A stretch of DNA of 64,000 nucleotides from Limanda limanda. Its lineage: Eukaryota; Chordata; Actinopteri; Pleuronectiformes; Pleuronectidae. Numbering within the stretch: the stretch's first letter is position 1; each line of letters opens with the position of its first letter. A program made the position numbers and the translations under genes. Below the pieces are notes generated by a model, which did no database searches, had not been told where the DNA came from, and saw only the letters and a program-made list of their open reading frames with translations. Location: NCBI RefSeq assembly GCF_963576545.1, contig NW_026870424.1, positions 62,001-126,000 of the forward strand, written 5' to 3'. Shown here in pieces: positions 9,768 to 20,977 of this stretch.

Positions 9768-12700
9768 GCAAGTAGGCTCTACCCCCACTAAATGGGGTAG
9801 CGCGCATCGATCGGTACCATCCTTGAGCTTCTCCGACTTTCGGAAGGGTTAGGGTTAGGGTTAGGGATGAAAGCACATAGGAGAAAGAGATATTCTTGAA
9901 TAACTTTTTTTGTGAAGGTCGGAGAGACTTGGAAAGTGGTTGCATCTGGACTAATTTGGGTCCTGCGGATCGATTGGTACCATCCCCGAGCTTGTACAAC
10001 CTTCGGAAGAGGTCGACCGACGAAATTCCCCCAAATCTGAGGAGATATTCTTGAATAACTTTTTTTGTGAAGGTCGGAGAGACTTGCAAGTAGGCTCTAC
10101 CCCCACTAAATGGGGTAGCGCGCATCGATCGGTACCATCTTTGAGCTTCTCCGACTTTCGGAAGGGTTAGGGTTAGGGTTAGGGATGAAAGCACATAGGA
10201 GAAAGAGATATTCTTGAATAACTTTTTTTGTGAAGGTCGGAGAGACTTGCAAGTAGGCTCTACCCCCACTAAATGGGGTAGCGCGCATCGATCGGTACCA
10301 TCCTTGAGCTTCTCCGACTTTCGGAAGGGTTAGGGTTAGGGTTAGGGATGAAAGCACATAGGAGAAAGAGATATTCTTGAATAACTTTTTTTGTGAAGGT
10401 CGGAGAGACTTGGAAAGTGGTTGCATCTGGACTAATTTGGGTCCTGCGGATCGATTGGTACCATCCCCGAGCTTGTACGACCTTCGGAAGAGGTCGACCG
10501 ACGAAATTCCCCCAAATCTGAGGAGATATTCTTGAATAACTTTTTTTGTGAAGGTCGGAGAGACTTGCAAGTAGGCTCTACCCCCACTAAATGGGGTAGC
10601 GCGCATCGATCGGTACCATCCTTGAGCTTCTCCGACTTTCGGAAGGGTTAGGGTTAGGGTTAGGGATGAAAGCACATAGGAGAAAGAGATATTCTTGAAT
10701 AACTTTTTTTGTGAAGGTCGGAGAGACTTGGAAAGTGGTTGCATCTGGACTAATTTGGGTCCTGCAGATCGATTGGTACCATCCCCGAGCTTGTACGACC
10801 TTCGGAAGAGGTCGACCGACGAAATTCCCCCAAATCTGAGGAGATATTCTTGAATAACTTTTTTTGTGAAGGTCGGAGAGACTTGCAAGTAGGCTCTACC
10901 CCCACTAAATGGGGTTGCGCGCATCGATCGGTACCATCCTTGAGCTTCTCCGACTTTCGGAAGGGTTAGGGTTAGGGTTAGGGATGAAAGCACATAGGAG
11001 AAAGAGATATTCTTGAATAACTTTTTTTGTGAAGGTCGGAGAGACTTGGAAAGTGGTTGCATCTGGACTAATTTGGGTCCTGCGGATCGATTGGTACCAT
11101 CCCCGAGCTTGTACGACCTTCGGAAGAGGTCGACCGACGAAATTCCCCCAAATCTGAGGAGATATTCTTGAATAACTTTTTTTGTGAAGGTCGGAGAGAC
11201 TTGCAAGTAGGCTCTACCCCCACTAAATGGGGTTGCGCGCATCGATCAGTACCATCCTTGAGCTTCTCCGACTTTCGGAAGGGTTAGGGTTAGGGTTAGG
11301 GATGAAAGCACATAGGAGAAAGAGATATTCTTGAATAACTTTTTTTGTGAAGGTCGGAGAGACTTGCAAGTAGGCTCTACCCCCACTAAATGGGGTAGCG
11401 CGCATCGATCGGTACCATCCTTGAGCTTCTCCGACTTTCGGAAGGGTTAGGGTTAGGGTTAGGGATGAAAGCACATAGGAGAAAGAGATATTCTTGAATA
11501 ACTTTTTTTGTGAAGGTCGGAGAGACTTGGAAAGTGGTTGCATCTGGACTAATTTGGGTCCTGCGGATCGATTGGTACCATCCCCGAGCTTGTACGACCT
11601 TCGGAAGAGGTCGACCGACGAAATTCCCCCAAATCTGAGGAGATATTCTTGAATAACTTTTTTTGTGAAGGTCGGAGAGACTTGCAAGTAGGCTCTACCC
11701 CCACTAAATGGGGTTGCGCGCATCGATCAGTACCATCCTTGAGCTTCTCCGACTTTCGGAAGGGTTAGGGTTAGGGTTAGGGATGAAAGCACATAGGAGA
11801 AAGAGATATTCTTGAATAACTTTTTTTGTGAAGGTCGGAGAGACTTGCAAGTAGGCTCTACCCCCACTAAATGGGGTAGCGCGCATCGATCGGTACCATC
11901 CTTGAGCTTCTCCGACTTTCGGAAGGGTTAGGGTTAGGGTTAGGGATGAAAGCACATAGGAGAAAGAGATATTCTTGAATAACTTTTTTTGTGAAGGTCG
12001 GAGAGACTTGCAAGTAGGCTCTACCCCCACTAAATGGGGTAGCGCGCATCGATCGGTACCATCCTTGAGCTTCTCCGACTTTCGGAAGGGTTAGGGTTAG
12101 GGTTAGGGATGAAAGCACATAGGAGAAAGAGATATTCTTGAATAACTTTTTTTGTGAAGGTCGGAGAGACTTGCAAGTAGGCTCTACCCCCACTAAATGG
12201 GGTAGCGCGCATCGATCGGTACCATCCTTGAGCTTCTCCGACTTTCGGAAGGGTTAGGGTTAGGGTTAGGGATGAAAGCACATAGGAGAAAGAGATATTC
12301 TTGAATAACTTTTTTTGTGAAGGTCGGAGAGACTTGGAAAGTGGTTGCATCTGGACTAATTTGGGTCCTGCGGATCGATTGGTACCATCCCCGAGCTTGT
12401 ACGACCTTCGGAAGAGGTCGACCGACGAAATTCCCCCAAATCTGAGGAGATATTCTTGAATAACTTTTTTTGTGAAGGTCGGAGAGACTTGCAAGTAGGC
12501 TCTACCCCCACTAAATGGGGTTGCGCGCATCGATCAGTACCATCCTTGAGCTTCTCCGACTTTCGGAAGGGTTAGGGTTAGGGTTAGGGATGAAAGCACA
12601 TAGGAGAAAGAGATATTCTTGAATAACTTTTTTTGTGAAGGTCGGAGAGACTTGCAAGTAGGCTCTACCCCCACTAAATGGGGTAGCACGCATCGATCGG

Positions 12701-12816
12701 TACCATCCTTGAGCTTCTCCGACTTTCGGAAGGGTTAGGGTTAGGGTTAGGGATGAAAGCACATAGGAGAAAGAGATATTCTTGAATAACTTTTTTTGTG
12801 AAGGTCGGAGAGACTT

Positions 12817-12973
12817 GCAAGTAGGCTATACCCCCACTAAATGGGGTAGCGCGCATCGATCGGTACCATCCTTGAGCTTCTCCGACTTTCGGAAGGGTTA
12901 GGGTTAGGGATGAAAGCACATAGGAGAAAGAGATATTCTTGAATAACTTTTTTTGTGAAGGTCGGAGAGACTT
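12817..12973 (+). repeat. 157-bp A variant, one TTAGGG lost (CTATACCCC class)
   Basis: Only three GGG runs remain. The same short form recurs at 18583 through the 5766-bp duplication, while the equivalent S-cassette units at 23548, 27730, 36415 and 46715 are full length. Confidence 0.9.
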
Positions 12974-13291
12974 GGAAAGTGGTTGCATCTGGACTAATTT
13001 GGGTCCTGCGGATCGATTGGTACCATCCCCGAGCTTGTACGACCTTCGGAAGAGGTCGACCGACGAAATTCCCCCAAATCTGAGGAGATATTCTTGAATA
13101 ACTTTTTTTGTGAAGGTCGGAGAAACTTGCAAGTAGGCTCTACCCCCACTAAATGGGGTAGTGCGCATCGATCGGTACCATCCTTGAGCTTCTCCGACTT
13201 TCGGAAGGGTTAGGGTTAGGGTTAGGGATGAAAGCACATAGGAGAAAGAGATATTCTTGAATAACTTTTTTTGTGAAGGTCGGAGAGACTT

Positions 13292-16200
13292 GGAAAGTGG
13301 TTGCATCTGGACTAATTTGGGTCCTGCGGATCGATTGGTACCATCCCCGAGCTTGTACGACCTTCGGAAGAGGTCGACCGACGAAATTCCCCCAAACCTG
13401 AGGAGATATTCTTGAATAACTTTTTTTGTGAAGGTCGGAGAGACTTGCAAGTAGGCTCTACCCCCACTAAATGGGGTAGCGCGCATCGATCGGTACCATC
13501 CTTGAGCTTCTCCGACTTTCGGAAGGGTTAGGGTTAGGGTTAGGGATGAAAGCACATAGGAGAAAGAGATATTCTTGAATAACTTTTTTTGTGAAGGTCG
13601 GAGAGACTTGCAAGTAGGCTCTACCCCCACTAAATGGGGTAGCGCCCATCGATCGGTACCATCCTTGAGCTTCTCCGACTTTCGGAAGGGTTAGGGTTAG
13701 GGTTAGGGATGAAAGCACATAGGAGAAAGAGATATTCTTGAATAACTTTTTTTGTGAAGGTCGGAGAGACTTGGAAAGTGGTTGCATCTGGACTAATTTG
13801 GGTCCTGCGGATCGATTGGTACCATCCCCGAGCTTGTACGACCTTCGGAAGAGGTCGACCGACGAAATTCCCCCAAACCTGAGGAGATATTCTTGAATAA
13901 CTTTTTTTGTGAAGGTCGGAGAGACTTGCAAGTAGGCTCTACCCCCACTAAATGGGGTAGCGCGCATCGATCGGTACCATCCTTGAGCTTCTCCGACTTT
14001 CGGAAGGGTTAGGGTTAGGGTTAGGGATGAAAGCACATAGGAGAAAGAGATATTCTTGAATAACTTTTTTTGTGAAGGTCGGAGAGACTTGCAAGTAGGC
14101 TCTACCCCCACTAAATGGGGTAGCGCGCATCGATCGGTACCATCTTTGAGCTTCTCCGACTTTCGGAAGGGTTAGGGTTAGGGTTAGGGATGAAAGCACA
14201 TAGGAGAAAGAGATATTCTTGAATAACTTTTTTTGTGAAGGTCGGAGAGACTTGGAAAGTGGTTGCATCTGGACTAATTTGGGTCCTGCGGATCGATTGG
14301 TACCATCCCCGAGCTTGTACGACCTTCGGAAGAGGTCGACCGACGAAATTCCCCCAAATCTGAGGAGATATTCTTGAATAACTTTTTTTGTGAAGGTCGG
14401 AGAGACTTGCAAGTAGGCTCTACCCCCACTAAATGGGGTAGCGCGCATCGATCGGTACCATCCTTGAGCTTCTCCGACTTTCGGAAGGGTTAGGGTTAGG
14501 GTTAGGGATGAAAGCACATAGGAGAAAGAGATATTCTTGAATAACTTTTTTTGTGAAGGTCGGAGAGACTTGGAAAGTGGTTGCATCTGGACTAATTTGG
14601 GTCCTGCGGATCGATTGGTATCATCCCCGAGCTTGTACGACCTTCGGAAGAGGTCGACCGACGAAATTCCCCCAAATCTGAGGAGATATTCTTGAATAAC
14701 TTTTTTTGTGAAGGTCGGAGGGACTTGCAAGTAGGCTCTACCCCCACTAAATGGGGTAGCGCGCATCGATCGGTACCATCCTTGAGCTTCTCCGACTTTC
14801 GGAAGGGTTAGGGTTAGGGTTAGGGATGAAAGCACATAGGAGAAAGAGATATTCTTGAATAACTGTTTTTGTGAAGGTCGGAGAGACTTGCAAGTAGGCT
14901 CTACCCCCACTAAATGGGGTAGCGCCCATCGATCGGTACCATCCTTGAGCTTCTCCGACTTTCGGAAGGGTTAGGGTTAGGGTTAGGGATGAAAGCACAT
15001 AGGAGAAAGAGATATTCTTGAATAACTTTTTTTGTGAAGGTCGGAGAGACTTGGAAAGTGGTTGCATCTGGACTAATTTGGGTCCTGCGGATCGATTGGT
15101 ACCATCCCCGAGCTTGTACGACCTTCGGAAGAGGTCGACCGACGAAATTCCCCCAAACCTGAGGAGATATTCTTGAATAACTTTTTTTGTGAAGGTCGGA
15201 GAGACTTGCAAGTAGGCTCTACCCCCACTAAATGGGGTAGCGCGCATCGATCGGTACCATCCTTGAGCTTCTCCGACTTTCGGAAGGGTTAGGGTTAGGG
15301 TTAGGGATGAAAGCACATAGGAGAAAGAGATATTCTTGAATAACTTTTTTTGTGAAGGTCGGAGAGACTTGCAAGTAGGCTCTACCCCCACTAAATGGGG
15401 TAGCGCGCATCGATCGGTACCATCCTTGAGCTTCTCCGACTTTCGGAAGGGTTAGGGTTAGGGTTAGGGATGAAAGCACATAGGAGAAAGAGATATTCTT
15501 GAATAACTTTTTTTGTGAAGGTCGGAGAGACTTGCAAGTAGGCTCTACCCCCACTAAATGGGGTAGCGCGCATCGATCGGTACCATCCTTGAGCTTCTCC
15601 GACTTTCGGAAGGGTTAGGGTTAGGGTTAGGGATGAAAGCACATAGGAGAAAGAGATATTCTTGAATAACTTTTTTTGTGAAGGTCGGAGAGACTTGGAA
15701 AGTGGTTGCATCTGGACTAATTTGGGTCCTGCGGATCGATTGGTACCATCCCCGAGCTTGTACAACCTTCGGAAGAGGTCGACCGACGAAATTCCCCCAA
15801 ATCTGAGGAGATATTCTTGAATAACTTTTTTTGTGAAGGTCGGAGAGACTTGCAAGTAGGCTCTACCCCCACTAAATGGGGTAGCGCGCATCGATCGGTA
15901 CCATCTTTGAGCTTCTCCGACTTTCGGAAGGGTTAGGGTTAGGGTTAGGGATGAAAGCACATAGGAGAAAGAGATATTCTTGAATAACTTTTTTTGTGAA
16001 GGTCGGAGAGACTTGCAAGTAGGCTCTACCCCCACTAAATGGGGTAGCGCGCATCGATCGGTACCATCCTTGAGCTTCTCCGACTTTCGGAAGGGTTAGG
16101 GTTAGGGTTAGGGATGAAAGCACATAGGAGAAAGAGATATTCTTGAATAACTTTTTTTGTGAAGGTCGGAGAGACTTGGAAAGTGGTTGCATCTGGACTA

Positions 16201-19057
16201 ATTTGGGTCCTGCGGATCGATTGGTACCATCCCCGAGCTTGTACGACCTTCGGAAGAGGTCGACCGACGAAATTCCCCCAAATCTGAGGAGATATTCTTG
16301 AATAACTTTTTTTGTGAAGGTCGGAGAGACTTGCAAGTAGGCTCTACCCCCACTAAATGGGGTAGCGCGCATCGATCGGTACCATCCTTGAGCTTCTCCG
16401 ACTTTCGGAAGGGTTAGGGTTAGGGTTAGGGATGAAAGCACATAGGAGAAAGAGATATTCTTGAATAACTTTTTTTGTGAAGGTCGGAGAGACTTGGAAA
16501 GTGGTTGCATCTGGACTAATTTGGGTCCTGCAGATCGATTGGTACCATCCCCGAGCTTGTACGACCTTCGGAAGAGGTCGACCGACGAAATTCCCCCAAA
16601 TCTGAGGAGATATTCTTGAATAACTTTTTTTGTGAAGGTCGGAGAGACTTGCAAGTAGGCTCTACCCCCACTAAATGGGGTTGCGCGCATCGATCGGTAC
16701 CATCCTTGAGCTTCTCCGACTTTCGGAAGGGTTAGGGTTAGGGTTAGGGATGAAAGCACATAGGAGAAAGAGATATTCTTGAATAACTTTTTTTGTGAAG
16801 GTCGGAGAGACTTGGAAAGTGGTTGCATCTGGACTAATTTGGGTCCTGCGGATCGATTGGTACCATCCCCGAGCTTGTACGACCTTCGGAAGAGGTCGAC
16901 CGACGAAATTCCCCCAAATCTGAGGAGATATTCTTGAATAACTTTTTTTGTGAAGGTCGGAGAGACTTGCAAGTAGGCTCTACCCCCACTAAATGGGGTT
17001 GCGCGCATCGATCAGTACCATCCTTGAGCTTCTCCGACTTTCGGAAGGGTTAGGGTTAGGGTTAGGGATGAAAGCACATAGGAGAAAGAGATATTCTTGA
17101 ATAACTTTTTTTGTGAAGGTCGGAGAGACTTGCAAGTAGGCTCTACCCCCACTAAATGGGGTAGCGCGCATCGATCGGTACCATCCTTGAGCTTCTCCGA
17201 CTTTCGGAAGGGTTAGGGTTAGGGTTAGGGATGAAAGCACATAGGAGAAAGAGATATTCTTGAATAACTTTTTTTGTGAAGGTCGGAGAGACTTGGAAAG
17301 TGGTTGCATCTGGACTAATTTGGGTCCTGCGGATCGATTGGTACCATCCCCGAGCTTGTACGACCTTCGGAAGAGGTCGACCGACGAAATTCCCCCAAAT
17401 CTGAGGAGATATTCTTGAATAACTTTTTTTGTGAAGGTCGGAGAGACTTGCAAGTAGGCTCTACCCCCACTAAATGGGGTTGCGCGCATCGATCAGTACC
17501 ATCCTTGAGCTTCTCCGACTTTCGGAAGGGTTAGGGTTAGGGTTAGGGATGAAAGCACATAGGAGAAAGAGATATTCTTGAATAACTTTTTTTGTGAAGG
17601 TCGGAGAGACTTGCAAGTAGGCTCTACCCCCACTAAATGGGGTAGCGCGCATCGATCGGTACCATCCTTGAGCTTCTCCGACTTTCGGAAGGGTTAGGGT
17701 TAGGGTTAGGGATGAAAGCACATAGGAGAAAGACATATTCTTGAATAACTTTTTTTGTGAAGGTCGGAGAGACTTGCAAGTAGGCTCTACCCCCACTAAA
17801 TGGGGTAGCGCGCATCGATCGGTACCATCCTTGAGCTTCTCCGACTTTCGGAAGGGTTAGGGTTAGGGTTAGGGATGAAAGCACATAGGAGAAAGAGATA
17901 TTCTTGAATAACTTTTTTTGTGAAGGTCGGAGAGACTTGCAAGTAGGCTCTACCCCCACTAAATGGGGTAGCGCGCATCGATCGGTACCATCCTTGAGCT
18001 TCTCCGACTTTCGGAAGGGTTAGGGTTAGGGTTAGGGATGAAAGCACATAGGAGAAAGAGATATTCTTGAATAACTTTTTTTGTGAAGGTCGGAGAGACT
18101 TGGAAAGTGGTTGCATCTGGACTAATTTGGGTCCTGCGGATCGATTGGTACCATCCCCGAGCTTGTACGACCTTCGGAAGAGGTCGACCGACGAAATTCC
18201 CCCAAATCTGAGGAGATATTCTTGAATAACTTTTTTTGTGAAGGTCGGAGAGACTTGCAAGTAGGCTCTACCCCCACTAAATGGGGTTGCGCGCATCGAT
18301 CAGTACCATCCTTGAGCTTCTCCGACTTTCGGAAGGGTTAGGGTTAGGGTTAGGGATGAAAGCACATAGGAGAAAGAGATATTCTTGAATAACTTTTTTT
18401 GTGAAGGTCGGAGAGACTTGCAAGTAGGCTCTACCCCCACTAAATGGGGTAGCACGCATCGATCGGTACCATCCTTGAGCTTCTCCGACTTTCGGAAGGG
18501 TTAGGGTTAGGGTTAGGGATGAAAGCACATAGGAGAAAGAGATATTCTTGAATAACTTTTTTTGTGAAGGTCGGAGAGACTTGCAAGTAGGCTATACCCC
18601 CACTAAATGGGGTAGCGCGCATCGATCGGTACCATCCTTGAGCTTCTCCGACTTTCGGAAGGGTTAGGGTTAGGGATGAAAGCACATAGGAGAAAGAGAT
18701 ATTCTTGAATAACTTTTTTTGTGAAGGTCGGAGAGACTTGGAAAGTGGTTGCATCTGGACTAATTTGGGTCCTGCGGATCGATTGGTACCATCCCCGAGC
18801 TTGTACGACCTTCGGAAGAGGTCGACCGACGAAATTCCCCCAAATCTGAGGAGATATTCTTGAATAACTTTTTTTGTGAAGGTCGGAGAAACTTGCAAGT
18901 AGGCTCTACCCCCACTAAATGGGGTAGTGCGCATCGATCGGTACCATCCTTGAGCTTCTCCGACTTTCGGAAGGGTTAGGGTTAGGGTTAGGGATGAAAG
19001 CACATAGGAGAAAGAGATATTCTTGAATAACTTTTTTTGTGAAGGTCGGAGAGACTT
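13292..19057 (+). repeat. 5766-bp tandem segmental duplication, copy 2
   Basis: The unit order is the same as in 7526-13291. Single-base differences I noticed are GTGGTTGC instead of GTGGGTGC (near 13301 and 15062), AACTGTTTTT at 14865, AGACATATT at 17734, and GCGCCC against GCGCGC in the A at 13610. The copies have diverged slightly or been patched by conversion, so they are not a simple assembly repeat of one sequence. Confidence 0.85.
18583..18739 (+). repeat. 157-bp A variant (duplicate of 12817)
   Basis: It lies at exactly +5766 from 12817 with the same CTATACCCC marker, so the deletion predates that duplication. Confidence 0.9.
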
Positions 19058-19375
19058 GGAAAGTGGTTGCATCTGGACTAATTTGGGTCCTGCGGATCGA
19101 TTGGTACCATCCCCGAGCTTGTACGACCTTCGGAAGAGGTCGACCGACGAAATTCCCCCAAATCTGAGGAGATATTCTTGAATAACTTTTTTTGTGAAGG
19201 TCGGAGAGACTTGCAAGTAGGCTCTACCCCCACTAAATGGGGTTGCGCGCATCGATCGGTACCATCCTTGAGCTTCTCCGACTTTCGGAAGGGTTAGGGT
19301 TAGGGTTAGGGATGAAAGCACATAGGAGAAAGAGATATTCTTGAATAACTTTTTTTGTGAAGGTCGGAGAGACTT

Positions 19376-19532
19376 GCAAGTAGGCTCTACCCCCACTAAA
19401 TGGGGTAGCGCGCATCGATCGGTACCATCCTTGAGCTTCTCCGACTTTCGGAAGGGTTAGGGTTAGGGATGAAAGCACATAGGAGAAAGAGATATTCTTG
19501 AATAACTTTTTTTGTGAAGGTCGGAGAGACTT
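19376..19532 (+). repeat. 157-bp A variant, last A of S copy 1
   Basis: It occupies the same cassette position as the short A at 42211, although other S copies have full-length units there. Confidence 0.88.
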
Positions 19533-20013
19533 GGAAAGTGGTTGCATCTGGACTAATTTGGGTCCTGCGGATCGATTGGTACCATCCCCGAGCTTGTACG
19601 ACCTTCGGAAGAGGTCGACCGACGAAATTCCCCCAAATCTGAGGAGATATTCTTGAATAACTTTTTTTGTGAAGGTCGGAGAGACTTGCAAGTAGGCTCT
19701 ACCCCCACTAAATGGGGTTGCGCGCATCGATCAGTACCATCCTTGAGCTTCTCCGACTTTCGGAAGGGTTAGGGTTAGGGTTAGGGATGAAAGCACATAG
19801 GAGAAAGAGATATTCTTGAATAACTTTTTTTGTGAAGGTCGGAGAGACTTGCAAGTAGGCTCTACCCCCACTAAATGGGGTAGCGCGCATCGATCGGTAC
19901 CATCCTTGAGCTTCTCCGACTTTCGGAAGGGTTAGGGTTAGGGTTAGGGATGAAAGCACATAGGAGAAAGAGATATTCTTGAATAACTTTTTTTGTGAAG
20001 GTCGGAGAGACTT

Positions 20014-20176
20014 GCAAGTAGGCTCTACCCCCACTAAATGGGGTAGCGCGCATCGATCGGTACCATCCTTGAGCTTCTCCGACTTTCGGAAGGGTTAGGG
20101 TTAGGGTTAGAGATGAAAGCACATAGGAGAAAGAGATATTCTTGAATAACTTTTTTTGTGAAGGTCGGAGAGACTT
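20014..20176 (+). repeat. A monomer with broken fourth GGG run (G to A at 20111)
   Basis: TTAGGG is changed to TTAGAG. I found no other substitution inside the telomere tract; length changes by whole hexamers are commoner. Confidence 0.85.
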
Positions 20177-20333
20177 GCAAGTAGGCTCTACCCCCACTAA
20201 ATGGGGTAGCGCGCATCGATCGGTACCATCCTTGAGCTTCTCCGACTTTCGGAAGGGTTAGGGTTAGGGATGAAAGCACATAGGAGAAAGAGATATTCTT
20301 GAATAACTTTTTTTGTGAAGGTCGGAGAGACTT
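20177..20333 (+). repeat. 157-bp A variant following the TTAGAG unit
   Basis: It is the last of four A before B 20334. The two successive A units at 20014 and 20177 both lack an intact four-run motif, the only such adjacent pair seen. Confidence 0.88.
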
Positions 20334-20977
20334 GGAAAGTGGTTGCATCTGGACTAATTTGGGTCCTGCGGATCGATTGGTACCATCCCCGAGCTTGTAC
20401 GACCTTCGGAAGAGGTCGACCGACGAAATTCCCCCAAATCTGAGGAGATATTCTTGAATAACTTTTTTTGTGAAGGTCGGAGAGACTTGCAAGTAGGCTC
20501 TACCCCCACTAAATGGGGTAGCGCGCATCGATCGGTACCATCCTTGAGCTTCTCCGACTTTCGGAAGGGTTAGGGTTAGGGTTAGGGATGAAAGCACATA
20601 GGAGAAAGAGATATTCTTGAATAACTTTTTTTGTGAAGGTCGGAGAGACTTGCAAGTAGGCTCTACCCCCACTAAATGGGGTAGCGCGCATCGATTGGTA
20701 CCATCCTTGAGCTTCTCCGACTTTCGGAAGGGTTAGGGTTAGGGTTAGGGATGAAAGCACATAGGAGAAAGAGATATTCTTGAATAACTTTTTTTGTGAA
20801 GGTCGGAGAGACTTGCAAGTAGGCTCTACCCCCACTAAATGGGGTAGCGCGCATCGATCGGTACCATCCTTGAGCTTCTCCGACTTTCGGAAGGGTTAGG
20901 GTTAGGGTTAGGGATGAAAGCACATAGGAGAAAGAGATATTCTTGAATAACTTTTTTTGTGAAGGTCGGAGAGACTT

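Larger units (their letters stand above)
1..9930 (+). repeat. Left domain: AAB/AB alternating higher-order organisation
   Basis: The region holds 22 B and 40 A units (A:B about 1.8). A-run lengths in order are 2,1,2,2,2,2,2,1 / 2,1,2,2,2,2,2,1 / 2,2,2,1 / 2,3. It carries subclasses confined to the left quarter of the window: A units with GCGCCCATCG (for example near 353, 1634, 3876, 7397 and 9158), B units with CAAACCTGAGG, and B units with GGTATCATCC (1281, 4803, 7045, 8806, then 14572 in the next domain). The CAGTACC subclass that dominates the right side is absent. This suggests a separately homogenised neighbourhood. Confidence 0.88.
7526..13291 (+). repeat. 5766-bp tandem segmental duplication, copy 1
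   Basis: The A-run pattern 2,2,1,2,3,2,1,1,2,4,3,1 is repeated exactly in 13292-19057. It contains the only B-A-B-A-B-A stretch here (10412-11202), one 157-bp A (12817-12973) and the mixed left and right markers. Endpoints are given at B starts; the real crossover could lie anywhere in shared sequence near them. Confidence 0.85.
9931..19057 (+). repeat. Transition domain between left and right array neighbourhoods
   Basis: The region has 19 B and 38 A units. Left-type markers (GCGCCCATCG near 13645 and 14924; CAAACCTGAGG in B 13292, 13773 and 15053) coexist with the first right-type markers. Those are A units with GGGGTTGCG from 10885 and with CAGTACC from 11203, the CACGCATCG and CTATACCCC A pair, and the B-GGAGAAACTT to A-TAGTGCGC pair. 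Left markers reappear after right ones only because the 5766-bp duplication copied a left-type segment into this region. Confidence 0.8.
18102..19532 (+). repeat. S cassette (3-1-2), copy 1 (1431 bp)
   Basis: Order: B, A with CAGTACC, A with CACGCATCG, A with CTATACCCC, then B ending GGAGAAACTT, A with TAGTGCGC, then B, A with GGGGTTGCG and A. Two A units (18583 and 19376) are 157 bp, so the cassette is 12 bp short of the full 1443. A truncated version (3-1 only) is at 12336-13291. Confidence 0.82.
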
